The notes below the pieces were generated by a model. It was given only the letters and a program-made list of their open reading frames with translations. It was not told where the DNA came from and searched no databases. The position numbers and the translations under genes were made by a program. From Alkalihalobacterium elongatum (GTDB taxonomy: Bacteria > Bacillota > Bacilli > Bacillales > Bacillaceae_F), in NCBI RefSeq assembly GCF_019024285.1, contig NZ_WMKZ01000002.1:301492-365491 (forward strand): a stretch of DNA of 64,000 nt, given 5' to 3'. Shown here in pieces: positions 28,322-37,022 of this stretch (positions are counted from its first letter, which is position 1; every line of letters starts with the position of its first letter).

Positions 28322-28593
28322 GATATAGTTTAAAGCTACCATTGACCCTCTATTAGTTAACCAAACTTCGACATTAAGTTAACATTTATTGATGTAAACA
28401 TATATTTAATGAGTACAATTAAAGTTTATAAACTACTAGCAACCTAATAGTTAACATTAGTCTCTACTTCTAACAAATATTCATAAAAATTTTTTTGATA
28501 TAAAAATCAATAATCTTTTAGAAAAGCTCTTCGCAGAGCGTGAAGCTTTTAAAAATGAATTGAGAACCTTATGAATGTAATATTCCCTTTGTA

Positions 28594-28666
28594 AAGCCTT
28601 TTTATTTATTGTTTATTGTTTATTGTTTATAAGAAGCAACTTTAGAAACCTTGATAAAAAAGGCTT
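28594..28666. repeat. TTTATTG heptamer repeat inside an inverted repeat (gene-free stretch)
   Basis: Three perfect tandem TTTATTG units (28605-28625), with partial units on each side. They are flanked by AAGCCTTTTT (28594-28603) and its complement AAAAAAGGCTT (28656-28666). The surrounding 28322-28760 holds no gene that I can support. Another compact hairpin-like stretch is at 28522-28550. Confidence 0.6.
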
Positions 28667-28760
28667 CCTATATTCATTTAAATAAGTCTTTTAACAATAG
28701 GTTTTTTTTGGCTCTTTATAGGTAAGGTTAAACTGTTTTGTATGAAAATTCACTAAAAAA

Positions 28761-28782
28761 GAGACTGATATAAATCAGTCTC
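28761..28782 (-). terminator. Terminator of the dctPQM-bdhA operon
   Basis: 9-bp perfect stem (28761-28769 with 28774-28782), 4-nt loop, and a T6 tail on the minus strand. Confidence 0.88.
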
Positions 28783-28796
28783 AAAGATCTTCTTTA

Positions 28797-29573
28797 TTAT
28801 TGGGCCGTATACCCACCATCAATTACTACCGCCTGTCCTGTTACCCCAGAACCCTGTTCACTAGCAAGAAATGTTGCATAATGTGCAACTTCTTCGACAT
28901 TTAATAGCCTCCGCTGCGGTACTAGCGGATAAATAATATCCTCAAGAACACGCTCTAATGTTACATTTCTTGATTTTGATAAATCTTCAAGTTGGTTTCG
29001 TACTAACGGTGTATCAACATAACCTGGACAAAGTGCATTAACCGTAACACCATCCCTAGCACATTCTAGTGCTGCAACTTTAGTTAACCCTATCACACCA
29101 TGCTTTGCACTATTGTAAGCTGCTTTTCCAGCAAATCCTATTAATCCATTAATTGAGGCTATATTTATAATCCGACCATACTTTTGTTTTTTCATAATTG
29201 GAAGTACATGTTTTATTGAAATAAATGGAGCTATTAACATTATTTTTGTCAGTAGTTCAAACGCTTCCGTTGGAAAATCTTCAATATTTGAAATAAATTG
29301 CTTTCCTGCATTATTAATCAATATATCTATTTTTCCATAATGATCAAATATTTGTTGAACAGTCTTTGCCATTTGTTGTTCATTCGTTACATCACAAACT
29401 ATAGGCAGTACATGGTCAGATATTCTTTTTAAATTTTCTCCAGCTTGGTTCAAATTTTGCTCATTAATATCACATATTGCTAACTGGGCACCTTCTTTTA
29501 TAAAATGCTCAGCAAGGGCAAAGCCAATACCACTACCAGCTCCAGTTATGAAAACCACTCGATTGTTAAGCAA
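28797..29573 (-). CDS. bdhA: 3-hydroxybutyrate dehydrogenase
   Basis: A 258-residue SDR with TGAGSGIG, NNAGKQ, the catalytic YNSAKHG and a C-terminus VTGQAVVIDGGYTAQ. The segment CPGYVDTPLVRNQL... then PLVPQRRLLNVEEVA is characteristic of NAD-dependent D-3-hydroxybutyrate dehydrogenases. It oxidises 3-hydroxybutyrate to acetoacetate in the cytosol. TTG 29573 follows AAGGAGAG. As the last gene of a TRAP-importer operon under sigma-54/cre control it completes an uptake-and-oxidation route for 3-hydroxybutyrate, the monomer of PHB. Confidence 0.88.
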   Translation of the reverse strand: MLNNRVVFITGAGSGIGFALAEHFIKEGAQLAICDINEQNLNQAGENLKRISDHVLPIVCDVTNEQQMAKTVQQIFDHYGKIDILINNAGKQFISNIEDFPTEAFELLTKIMLIAPFISIKHVLPIMKKQKYGRIINIASINGLIGFAGKAAYNSAKHGVIGLTKVAALECARDGVTVNALCPGYVDTPLVRNQLEDLSKSRNVTLERVLEDIIYPLVPQRRLLNVEEVAHYATFLASEQGSGVTGQAVVIDGGYTAQ

Positions 29574-29598
29574 TTCTATCTCTCCTTCTCCTAAATGA

Positions 29599-30927
29599 CT
29601 AATTTCCGATCATCTTATTTGGCAACCATAATACAATTTCAGGGAAAAATGCACATAAAATGAGAGTTAATACTTGAATACCAACAAAAGGCCATACTCC
29701 TCGCATAATATCAGACGTTTGTACTTCCTTAGGTGCAACACCTTTTAAGTAAAAAATAGAGTAGGCAAATGGTGGGGTTAAAAAGGAAGTTTGATACATA
29801 ATACAAACCATTGTCGCAAACCAAATAGGATCAAATCCAAGCATCGCAGCAATTGGAGTAAAAATAGGAATAATAATTAGAATAGAAGCAATCCAATCCA
29901 TAAGTAGGCCGAGGACAAAGACGATTAGCATCATCATAATGAAAATTCCCCATTTTTCTAGAGGAATAGCTAGAATAGCTTGTTCAACAATTCGACCACC
30001 GCCTAATCGCATAAAGACACTTACAAAAAAGCCTGCAAAGATAATAATCGCGTAAACCATTGCCGAGACTTGTACAGTTCGGTAGAGCGATTCTTTAATA
30101 ACTGAAAAATTAAGTTCACGATATGCTGCAGCAACAATTAACGATGCAAATGCACCAACAGCTGCTGCTTCAGTTGGTGGAGCAATTCCAAACCATATAG
30201 AACCTAATACAGCCAAGACTATTGCTAAAACAGGTAAGATATGGAGAATACCAATGACTTTATCCTTTGTTGAATATTGAGCTAATTCCTCCTTCGGAAT
30301 AGCAGGTGCAAACGTTGGGTTCAGGTACGAGCGGATAAGAACATACGCAATATACAAAAAACCCATTAATAAACCTGGAATTAATGCTGCATAAAACAAC
30401 TGACCAACTGATATACCAGCAGCTGGTCCATAAAGAATTAACATAATACTTGGAGGAATTAAAACACCTAGAGTACCTCCTGCACAAATGACACCCGTTG
30501 CCATAGACTTGTTATAATTTCTTTTTAGCATCGCAGGAAGAAATAATACTCCCATCGTTACAACGGTTGCGCCAACAACTCCTGTACTCGCCCCGAATAA
30601 AATCGATACAAGTAATGCTGAGATTGCAAGCCCTCCACGGATACTACCTAAGTTGATACTTAATGCTTGGAACAATCGTTCAGCAATCCCAGAACGATCG
30701 ATTACATTACCCATAAAAATAAATAAAGGAATAGCTAGGAGTGAATAGTTTCTAATCGTATCAAATGCATTCAATGTAATTAAATTAATGACACCTTCTC
30801 CCCAGAAAATGAGGCCAAAAAACAAACCAAGAGCACCTAAAACGATAAATAGATAATACCCAGAAAAAATTCCAATCATTAAACCTACAAGCATTAAAAT
30901 AAAAATAGTTAATGCACTAGCATCCAT
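29599..30927 (-). CDS. dctM: TRAP transporter large permease (DctM type)
   Basis: 442 residues with about twelve membrane spans, the DctM ion-coupled permease. Typical segments: AIPLFIFMGNVIDRSG near 65, GATVVTMGVLFLPAML near 118, CAGGTLGVLIPPSIMLILYG near 148. It works with the DctQ-like subunit encoded directly upstream (2-bp gap) and the DctP binding protein. Substrate class for TRAP systems is organic anions; 3-hydroxybutyrate is inferred from the co-transcribed dehydrogenase. Confidence 0.92.
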   Translation of the reverse strand: MDASALTIFILMLVGLMIGIFSGYYLFIVLGALGLFFGLIFWGEGVINLITLNAFDTIRNYSLLAIPLFIFMGNVIDRSGIAERLFQALSINLGSIRGGLAISALLVSILFGASTGVVGATVVTMGVLFLPAMLKRNYNKSMATGVICAGGTLGVLIPPSIMLILYGPAAGISVGQLFYAALIPGLLMGFLYIAYVLIRSYLNPTFAPAIPKEELAQYSTKDKVIGILHILPVLAIVLAVLGSIWFGIAPPTEAAAVGAFASLIVAAAYRELNFSVIKESLYRTVQVSAMVYAIIIFAGFFVSVFMRLGGGRIVEQAILAIPLEKWGIFIMMMLIVFVLGLLMDWIASILIIIPIFTPIAAMLGFDPIWFATMVCIMYQTSFLTPPFAYSIFYLKGVAPKEVQTSDIMRGVWPFVGIQVLTLILCAFFPEIVLWLPNKMIGN

Positions 30928-30929
30928 GA

Positions 30930-31445
30930 CTACCCCTCCTTTCCTTTCAGCTGTAAAATACTTTTACACAATTCACTTATTCCTTGAATAAACAGAAGTA
31001 AAAATGCGAGAGGAATTGCACTTTTTAAAGGATATATAGGAGGCTGCCAGTTTCCAGTCATAATATGTTCATTTCTTTGCCATGAAAGCAAAGCAGCATC
31101 AAACGAATTAGAAAGTCCAAAGATAATTAACGGAAAAAACAATAGTAGAATAAACACAATATCAACAACTGCTTTAATTTTAGTTGGAAATCGATCATAA
31201 AAGACGTCAACCCTTACATGCTGACGATTTTTTAATGCCCACGCAGCTCCAATGATAATGGCAGAACCACCAAGCATATAACTAACATCCATAGCCCATG
31301 GGACATTTTTATTAAAGACAAACCGAGAAACAACCTCATACGTTAAAATTAATATTAATGCTCCAATAAACCAGCTAACTATTTTGCCTGCCCACTCACT
31401 TATGGCATCACAAGTTCTGGATACTCTTAGTAAGATGTTCGTCAC
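30930..31445 (-). CDS. dctQ: TRAP transporter small permease (DctQ type)
   Basis: 171 residues with four hydrophobic helices and the DctQ features FVFNKNVPWAMDVSYMLGG near 45 and WALKNRQHVRVDVFYDRFP near 68. Start is GTG 31445 behind AGGAGGGG. It bridges the binding protein to the DctM channel. Confidence 0.88.
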   Translation of the reverse strand: MTNILLRVSRTCDAISEWAGKIVSWFIGALILILTYEVVSRFVFNKNVPWAMDVSYMLGGSAIIIGAAWALKNRQHVRVDVFYDRFPTKIKAVVDIVFILLLFFPLIIFGLSNSFDAALLSWQRNEHIMTGNWQPPIYPLKSAIPLAFLLLFIQGISELCKSILQLKGKEG

Positions 31446-31470
31446 TTGTACCCCTCCTGACGATTTGAAA

Positions 31471-31504
31471 CGTAAAAAGATGAGAAGGAACTCATCTTTT
31501 TACG
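31471..31504 (-). terminator. Intercistronic hairpin between dctP and dctQ
   Basis: 14-bp perfect stem (31471-31484 with 31491-31504), 6-nt loop, no continuous U-tract. Probably sets a higher level of binding protein than permease by partial termination or RNA protection. Confidence 0.6.
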
Positions 31505-31582
31505 CAGTATTATTAACCAATTATTCTCGTACCTAATTGAAAGTAGAAGATCACCTTCTAGTTATGAATCAGTTTAAACTCA

Positions 31583-32686
31583 TTAGTAACTAGGACTCAT
31601 AAAGTCTCTCCAATAGTTGTATTTTTCTAAGAATTTGTTTTGTGATTCCCATACTTTTCTAAACTGCTCATCTTTCTCAGCAAGCTCGGCATAGTATTCA
31701 TTCGTTACTTCACTCATACGAACTTGATCTCCTTCATCAAACTCGATTATCGTTAGCTTTCCTTGCTCCTCTAGCTCTCTATATTTCTCCATCGTTTGCA
31801 TATCTTGATAAGCGGCATAAGACCAAGCTTTGCCCCACATGTTTTCAGTTACAAGCATAACAATCTCTTTTAAATCATCAGGAAGCTCATCCCAACGTTG
31901 CTGATTGACCATAAACGAGAAAGTTGAAGTTGGTTGATGTGCACCAGGTACAACAAGATATTCTGCAACCTCATGGAAGCCTAACCCCCAGTTATCTGTT
32001 GGGGTAGCAAATTCTGCAGCATCAACCATTCCACGCTCTAGTGCTTGATACACCTCTCCACCTGGAACATTTATTACATTAGCCCCTAAGCGTGATTGAA
32101 TTTCTCCCCAGAAGGCGGAACCACGTACTCTTAAATCTTTTAGATCATCTAAATTTTGAATAGGAACAGTAGAATGGTAGAAAACTTCTGGTGTGTAGGC
32201 ACCAGCTGGTAGAACTTCAACATTGTAATCTGCAAATGTTTCTTTCCATAATTCTGTACCTTCATCTTGTAGAACCCAAGTCATATATTGCTGTTCATTC
32301 ATTCCTAGAGGCATCGATGCAAAAAAGCCAGCTGCTTGAATTTGCCCAACCCAATAACCTTCCCAGCTATGAATGGCATCAAGTGTACCTGTATCAACAG
32401 CATCTAAAATATCAAATGCTGCTACAATTGAGCCTGCTGGATGCATTTCTACTTCTAGACGCCCTCCCGTTGCTGCTGTAATATCTCTAGCTATTTCTTC
32501 TGCCATCCAATGAAGGGTTGTTCCTGATGGCCATGGTGACTGCGCCACCCATTTATAGGTTTTACCACTATACCCTGCGTCTGAACTTCCTTCTCCACCA
32601 CCTGATGACTCTTTAGACGTGCACCCTACCATAAAAATAGAAGTAATCATAATAACGGATAAAAGCATTACCATCATTTTTTTCAT
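31583..32686 (-). CDS. dctP: TRAP transporter substrate-binding lipoprotein (DctP type)
   Basis: 367 residues; lipoprotein signal with lipobox FMVGC (lipidated Cys near 22), then a Ser/Gly linker and a DctP fold starting KTYKWVAQSPWPSG. VRGSAFWGEIQSRLGANVINVPGGEVYQAL (residues about 193-222; landmark) contains the conserved Arg that normally binds the carboxylate. Long C-terminal helix typical of TAXI/DctP binders of mono-carboxylates. It captures substrate outside the cell membrane. Transcription should start at the sigma-54 promoter 32797-32812, giving a leader of about 100 nt that carries a cre site. Confidence 0.92.
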   Translation of the reverse strand: MKKMMVMLLSVIMITSIFMVGCTSKESSGGGEGSSDAGYSGKTYKWVAQSPWPSGTTLHWMAEEIARDITAATGGRLEVEMHPAGSIVAAFDILDAVDTGTLDAIHSWEGYWVGQIQAAGFFASMPLGMNEQQYMTWVLQDEGTELWKETFADYNVEVLPAGAYTPEVFYHSTVPIQNLDDLKDLRVRGSAFWGEIQSRLGANVINVPGGEVYQALERGMVDAAEFATPTDNWGLGFHEVAEYLVVPGAHQPTSTFSFMVNQQRWDELPDDLKEIVMLVTENMWGKAWSYAAYQDMQTMEKYRELEEQGKLTIIEFDEGDQVRMSEVTNEYYAELAEKDEQFRKVWESQNKFLEKYNYWRDFMSPSY

Positions 32687-32723
32687 TCTTTTTCCCCCTT
32701 AGTTTTATTAAAATACCAAACTA

Positions 32724-32737
32724 GGTAAACGCTTACA
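32724..32737. promoter_or_regulatory. CcpA-type cre site in the dctP leader
   Basis: Minus strand TGTAAGCGTTTACC matches the cre consensus TGWAARCGYTWNCW at 13 of 14 positions. It lies about 50-60 bp downstream of the predicted sigma-54 start, where bound CcpA could block elongation. Confidence 0.7.
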
Positions 32738-32796
32738 TTTATCTTTAAGCACATCCCCTTCCCTTCTATTAACAAATCTTTACTTACTCTATGCAA

Positions 32797-32812
32797 TGCA
32801 AGTTTTGTTCCA
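32797..32812 (-). promoter_or_regulatory. Sigma-54 (SigL) promoter of the dctPQM-bdhA operon
   Basis: Minus strand TGGAAC-N5-TTGCA. The GG and GC dinucleotides are separated by exactly 10 bp, as in the -24/-12 class. A sigma-54 activator gene lies immediately upstream. Confidence 0.82.
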
Positions 32813-32882
32813 AAAGGGGAAACTATATAAAATTTTACTAATTTCATCTATACTCACAAAAAAAGATTAACTAAATCTATCG

Positions 32883-32893
32883 TTCTGACAGAA
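32883..32893. promoter_or_regulatory. Candidate activator half-site TTCTG-A-CAGAA
   Basis: An 11-bp perfect palindrome about 75 bp upstream of the sigma-54 -24 element, in the usual range for enhancer-type activator sites. Confidence 0.35.
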
Positions 32894-32953
32894 TATCTAT
32901 AAATAAGTTGTTAAACATAACAGAAATTTGAGAAAAGTAAGTTTTTATAATTC

Positions 32954-32969
32954 TTCCGTATATTCGGAA
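32954..32969. promoter_or_regulatory. Candidate upstream activator site TTCCG-N6-CGGAA
   Basis: A 16-bp inverted repeat about 145 bp upstream of the sigma-54 promoter. It is the best candidate for the binding site of the adjacent PAS/sigma-54 activator. Confidence 0.45.
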
Positions 32970-33031
32970 TGATAAAAAGGGATAGACATAACCAATTGTT
33001 GAAAGGGTGTTTTGTGATAGCTATAAACAAA

Positions 33032-33075
33032 AAAATTCCAGTATTTTGGATTAGATTCCGAAATACTGGAATTTT
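33032..33075 (-). terminator. Terminator of the sigma-54 activator gene
   Basis: 15-bp arms (33032-33046 with 33061-33075) with a 14-nt loop, and an A-run on the plus strand that gives a U-tract in the minus transcript. Confidence 0.85.
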
Positions 33076-33084
33076 ATACATGCG

Positions 33085-34449
33085 TTAATACTTTAATTTA
33101 TACTTTGCTAACTTTTCATAGAAACTCGATTTGCTTATATTTAAACTTTTAGCCGTTTTTAACTTATCATAATTGTTCTTTATTAACATATTCTTTATCA
33201 CTTTTCTTTCAGTTTCTTCGAGAATTTCTTTTAATGTTTTTTCTTCAGTAGAAAGGCTCACGTTTTCTTTTAAGTATTGAGGTAGTGCTTCAATTGTTAT
33301 TACATTTCCGCTAGCAAAATGGACAGCTGCCTCAATGACATTTTCTAACTCTCTAACATTCCCTGGCCAGTGGTACTGTAATAAAACCTCTTCAACTTCT
33401 TGGGAAAGAATTAACTTTCGTTTACCAACCTTTTGGGTTATCTTCTCGATTAAAGCATAGGCTATGAGAATAATATCTCTCACTCTCTCTCGTAATGGAG
33501 GAATAGTTATAGGAATAACATTCACCCTGTAAAATAGATCCTCTCTAAATCGGCCCTCTTTAACCATTTTTTCCAATGGTCGGTTTGTTGCTGTAATAAC
33601 CCGAACATCAATTACCTTAGATTTTACTGCGCCAACTGGCTCAATTTCCTTCTCTTGAAGAACACGTAATAATTTCACTTGCATATTCAGTGGCATATCT
33701 CCAATTTCATCTAAAAAGATAGTACCTGAATTTGCTAATTGAAACTTACCTGGTTTTCCACCTTTCTTTGCACCCGTAAAGGCTCCTTCCTCATACCCAA
33801 ACAACTCTGACTCTAAAAGGTGTTCTGGTATTGCTCCACAATTTACTTTTACAAATGGTTTTTGACTACGATTGCTTAATTGATGAATAGCATGGGCAAA
33901 CAGTTCTTTTCCTGTACCACTTTCTCCTCTTAAAAGAATCGATATATCACTAGCAGCTACTTTCTGTACTTGCCTATGAATTTGTTGAATTTTTTCAGAT
34001 TTCCCTACAATATCTCCTAAACTATATTTGACACCTGTTGTTTTCTGCCACTCCTCACGGTAGTACTCTAGCTGAGACATCAATCCTTTAATATGAGTAT
34101 TCATCTGTTGCCATTCTTCTTTATCCCGATATACAACATTCCCAACAGCCCCAATTATCTCACCATTATGTCGAATAGGGACTCTATTAGCAATCATATA
34201 AGTACCATTAAGATAATGTAGTTGAGCAATTTCTTCCTTTCCTGTCTCAAGAACTTCATGCATACGAGTATTCTCAATCACCTCGGTAACATGTTTACCA
34301 AATACATCATCCATTTTTACACCTAAAAACTCGCAGTATGACTGGTTTATATATGTAACACATCCCGCTTTATCAACAACTACAATACATTCATAAGCAG
34401 TGTCTATTACAGCCTCTAATATTTCTTTATTGAAATCGTATTTTAACAT
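33085..34449 (-). CDS. PAS-domain sigma-54-dependent transcriptional activator
   Basis: 454 residues. PAS sensor domain at about 10-115 (VDKAGCVTYINQSYCEFLG), a short coiled segment, then an AAA+ sigma-54 interaction domain (about 148-375) with Walker A GESGTGKE, GYEEGAFTGAKKGG (the sigma-54 contact GAFTGA loop) and Walker B GTIFLDEIGD. A Fis-type helix-turn-helix is at the C-terminus (LKTAKSLNISKSSFYEKL). There is no receiver domain, so activity is set by a ligand at the PAS domain. It is the likely activator of the dctPQM-bdhA sigma-54 promoter and probably senses 3-hydroxybutyrate or a derivative. ATG 34449 follows GAAGGAA. Confidence 0.92.
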   Translation of the reverse strand: MLKYDFNKEILEAVIDTAYECIVVVDKAGCVTYINQSYCEFLGVKMDDVFGKHVTEVIENTRMHEVLETGKEEIAQLHYLNGTYMIANRVPIRHNGEIIGAVGNVVYRDKEEWQQMNTHIKGLMSQLEYYREEWQKTTGVKYSLGDIVGKSEKIQQIHRQVQKVAASDISILLRGESGTGKELFAHAIHQLSNRSQKPFVKVNCGAIPEHLLESELFGYEEGAFTGAKKGGKPGKFQLANSGTIFLDEIGDMPLNMQVKLLRVLQEKEIEPVGAVKSKVIDVRVITATNRPLEKMVKEGRFREDLFYRVNVIPITIPPLRERVRDIILIAYALIEKITQKVGKRKLILSQEVEEVLLQYHWPGNVRELENVIEAAVHFASGNVITIEALPQYLKENVSLSTEEKTLKEILEETERKVIKNMLIKNNYDKLKTAKSLNISKSSFYEKLAKYKLKY

Positions 34450-34683
34450 ATGAAATCATTCCTTCATCTTCTCATATTCTATAATTACTTCAATTATTAA
34501 TTCAATTTTTCCTTTTTAATATAGGGTTTTCATTAAAGAATTATTTAAAAATTTTCTAAATTCTATTTATTACGATAATGCTTCATAATTTGTGTCGAAT
34601 CAGAATATGGATAAAGTGAAAACCCTTTCACCTTTTCCTTTTGTTGTTAATACATATATAGTACATACTTATAAATTCACTCT

Positions 34684-34726
34684 TGTGATCATGAACTTGG
34701 AAATTGCTTCAAAATTTTTGATCACA
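34684..34726. promoter_or_regulatory. Spaced inverted repeat TGTGATCA/TGATCACA before a small gene
   Basis: Perfect 8-bp arms at 34684-34691 and 34719-34726, 27 bp apart. A weak promoter (TTGCTT, then TTATAG after 18 bp) lies across them. The rest of 34450-34817 holds no other gene I can support; it contains the upstream region of the divergent sigma-54 activator. Confidence 0.4.
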
Positions 34727-34817
34727 TTTATAGACTATTTCGACACGATATGATAATAATAGATAAAAACATCAAAGGATCCATTTATCTATGATTACTA
34801 AAGGAAAGGTGATGACA

Positions 34818-34994
34818 ATGGGATATAACCCCGTAAAAATGAAGAAATTGCTAACAGTCGATAAATTCTTACATGGGACATTTGAGGATGTTAAAGAAAA
34901 AGTAGGTTGTGAAGATACTGCACTTGAAATGGTCTTTCAAACGTACGTCATGAAAGAAAGAATTCATCAAAATGCGTACGTACATTTAACGTAA
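34818..34994 (+). CDS. Small protein of unknown function (58 aa)
   Basis: Reads MGYNPVKMKKLLTVDKFL and continues with an acidic/helical middle and a C-terminus rich in His and Tyr. ATG 34818 follows AAAGGTGAT, so I prefer it over an upstream in-frame ATG at 34791. No recognised domain, no membrane segment, one Cys. It is followed by a good terminator (35061-35094), so it appears to be a stand-alone transcript. I cannot assign a function. Confidence 0.6.
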   Translation: MGYNPVKMKKLLTVDKFLHGTFEDVKEKVGCEDTALEMVFQTYVMKERIHQNAYVHLT

Positions 34995-35060
34995 TATATG
35001 AACCAATATTTTGCATCCTTATTAAAGAACAACTGCTTAGTCAGTATAAAGTTAGAATAA

Positions 35061-35094
35061 AGAAGCATCCCTTTTATGCAATGAGGATGCTTCT
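35061..35094 (+). terminator. Terminator of the small gene
   Basis: 10-bp perfect stem (35061-35070 with 35085-35094) followed by TATTTTTAT on the plus strand. Confidence 0.85.
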
Positions 35095-35189
35095 TATTTT
35101 TATCCAATTGTATGGTGAGATAAATCAACATCAAATTTTAACAGCCCCAAATTAAACATTCGGGTAAGTATTTATTGTTATTGGCTTTT

Positions 35190-35609
35190 TTATTTTCCTG
35201 TTTCTGCAAACCTCTGAATACGTTCACCTATTTCATCACGAACACGTTGGAAGAATTCCCATTTTTCCTCTTCTGTTCCTTCTGCTTTCGCTGGATCATC
35301 AAAACCCCAATGCTCTCTGTCTTTATTAGGTGGTGTCGCTGGACATACATCATTGGCATGACCACAAAGCGTAACAATCATATCCGCCTTATTCAAGATT
35401 TCAGGATCAATTACATCTGATGTTTGCGAGGTAATGTCGACATCGATTTCTTTCATTGCTTTAATTGCGTTTGGATTGACACCATGAGCTTCAATCCCTG
35501 CTGAATACACATCCCATTTGTTTCCTAAATATTTTTTTCCAAACCCTTCAGCCATCTGGCTACGGCAAGAATTTCCAGTACAAAGAAAATAGATAATTGG
35601 TTTACTCAT
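35190..35609 (-). CDS. arsC: Arsenate reductase, thioredoxin-coupled (ArsC)
   Basis: 139 residues with the low-molecular-weight phosphatase-type loop C10-TGNSCRS and the relay cysteines Cys82 and Cys89 (LCGHANDVC). This is the thioredoxin-dependent class, which reduces arsenate to arsenite for export by ArsB. ATG 35609 follows AAAGGAG. Last gene of arsR-arsB-arsC. Confidence 0.95.
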   Translation of the reverse strand: MSKPIIYFLCTGNSCRSQMAEGFGKKYLGNKWDVYSAGIEAHGVNPNAIKAMKEIDVDITSQTSDVIDPEILNKADMIVTLCGHANDVCPATPPNKDREHWGFDDPAKAEGTEEEKWEFFQRVRDEIGERIQRFAETGK

Positions 35610-35666
35610 TTTTGTATCTCCTTTAGCAATATAGATTTTTATCTATTGTTAAACCATTTGTTTCAC

Positions 35667-36998
35667 TTAACCTATTAGTAATAACCAAAGGTATAAGCCT
35701 AATAGTGTAATAAATAATGTAGGGATTGTAATGACAATTCCAACTTTAAAGTAATAACCCCAGCTAATTTTCACACCTTTAGTTGCAAGAACATGGAGCC
35801 ATAATAAGGTCGCTAAGGAACCAATTGGTGTAATCTTCGGTCCAAGGTCAGACCCGATGACATTTGCATAAATCAGTGCTTCTCTTAATACTCCAGTTGC
35901 TTGCGTATCAGCAATCGCTAAAGCATTAATCATCACTGTTGGCATATTGTTCATAAAGGATGAAAGGATCGCCGCAATAAAGCCCATTGACATCGTTGCT
36001 GCAAATAATCCTTGATCAGCACTTGCATCCAAAACTTGAGCTAACACATCTGTTAATCCAACATTACGTAAGCTGTAAACAACTACGTACATCCCAATTG
36101 AAAAAACAACGATCGTCCAAGGCGCACCTTTCATGACAGAAGTTGTATTTACTGCTGGACTTCTTCTAGCCATAATCAAAAAGAAAATCGCAATAACACC
36201 GGCAATAAATGAAACTGGGAAGTGCTCAACTTCACCTGTCACAGGATTTGTCCATGAAATAAATTCACTAACAAAGTAGCCTACCAGTAGTAAACCAAGT
36301 ACAAACCACGATAATCTAAACATTCGATGATCTTTGATTGCTTCGTGTGGAACCTTTAATTGATCGATATTGTAGTTTTTAGGTATGTCTTTGCGGAAAT
36401 ATAAATATAGTACGATTATACTTGCTACAAGTGAAAATAGGTTTGGTACAATCATCCGCGTAGCGTACTCCACAAATCCAATACCAAAGAAATCAGCTGA
36501 AACTATATTAACAAGGTTACTTACAATTAACGGTAAACTTGTTGAATCAGCAATAAATCCACTTGCCATAATAAATGGTAAAATCATAGCTTCTTTAAAG
36601 TTCAATGCCCGTACCATTGCTAGTACAATTGGAGTTAAAATGAGTGCAGCTCCATCATTGGCAAAGAATGCGGCAACGAGAGAACCGAGTAATGCAACGT
36701 ATACAAACATGCGGACCCCGTTCCCATCAGCAAATCTTGCCATATGCAACGCAGACCATTCAAAGAATCCAATTTCATCAAGAATGAGTGAAATAATAAT
36801 AATAGCTATAAATGTTAAGGTCGCATTCCAAACAATTCCTGTTACAGTTAAAACATCTCCAAAGTCTACGACACCGACAAGTAATGCTAACGCAGCTCCT
36901 ATAGACGCTGACCACCCAATAGATAACCCTTTAGGTTGCCATATCACTAGCGTTAACGTGAGTAAAAAAATCACCGTTGCTAAAATAATAGGTGTCAC
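35667..36998 (-). CDS. arsB: Arsenite efflux permease ArsB
   Basis: 443 residues, about twelve membrane helices, ArsB/NhaD ion-transporter superfamily. Conserved stretches [18 protein letters not shown] near 109 and [22 protein letters not shown] near 383 are ArsB signatures. It can act alone with the proton gradient or with the ArsA ATPase encoded divergently. Start is GTG 36998 behind AAGGAGAG. Confidence 0.94.
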   Translation of the reverse strand: MTPIILATVIFLLTLTLVIWQPKGLSIGWSASIGAALALLVGVVDFGDVLTVTGIVWNATLTFIAIIIISLILDEIGFFEWSALHMARFADGNGVRMFVYVALLGSLVAAFFANDGAALILTPIVLAMVRALNFKEAMILPFIMASGFIADSTSLPLIVSNLVNIVSADFFGIGFVEYATRMIVPNLFSLVASIIVLYLYFRKDIPKNYNIDQLKVPHEAIKDHRMFRLSWFVLGLLLVGYFVSEFISWTNPVTGEVEHFPVSFIAGVIAIFFLIMARRSPAVNTTSVMKGAPWTIVVFSIGMYVVVYSLRNVGLTDVLAQVLDASADQGLFAATMSMGFIAAILSSFMNNMPTVMINALAIADTQATGVLREALIYANVIGSDLGPKITPIGSLATLLWLHVLATKGVKISWGYYFKVGIVITIPTLFITLLGLYLWLLLIG

Positions 36999-37022
36999 GT
37001 TTCTTCTCTCCTTTTTACATGA

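Noticed and set aside
34545..34560. An AATTTTCTAAATTCT sequence considered as a CodY box upstream of the sigma-54 activator
   Set aside because: At least three mismatches in AT-rich DNA make it unreliable.
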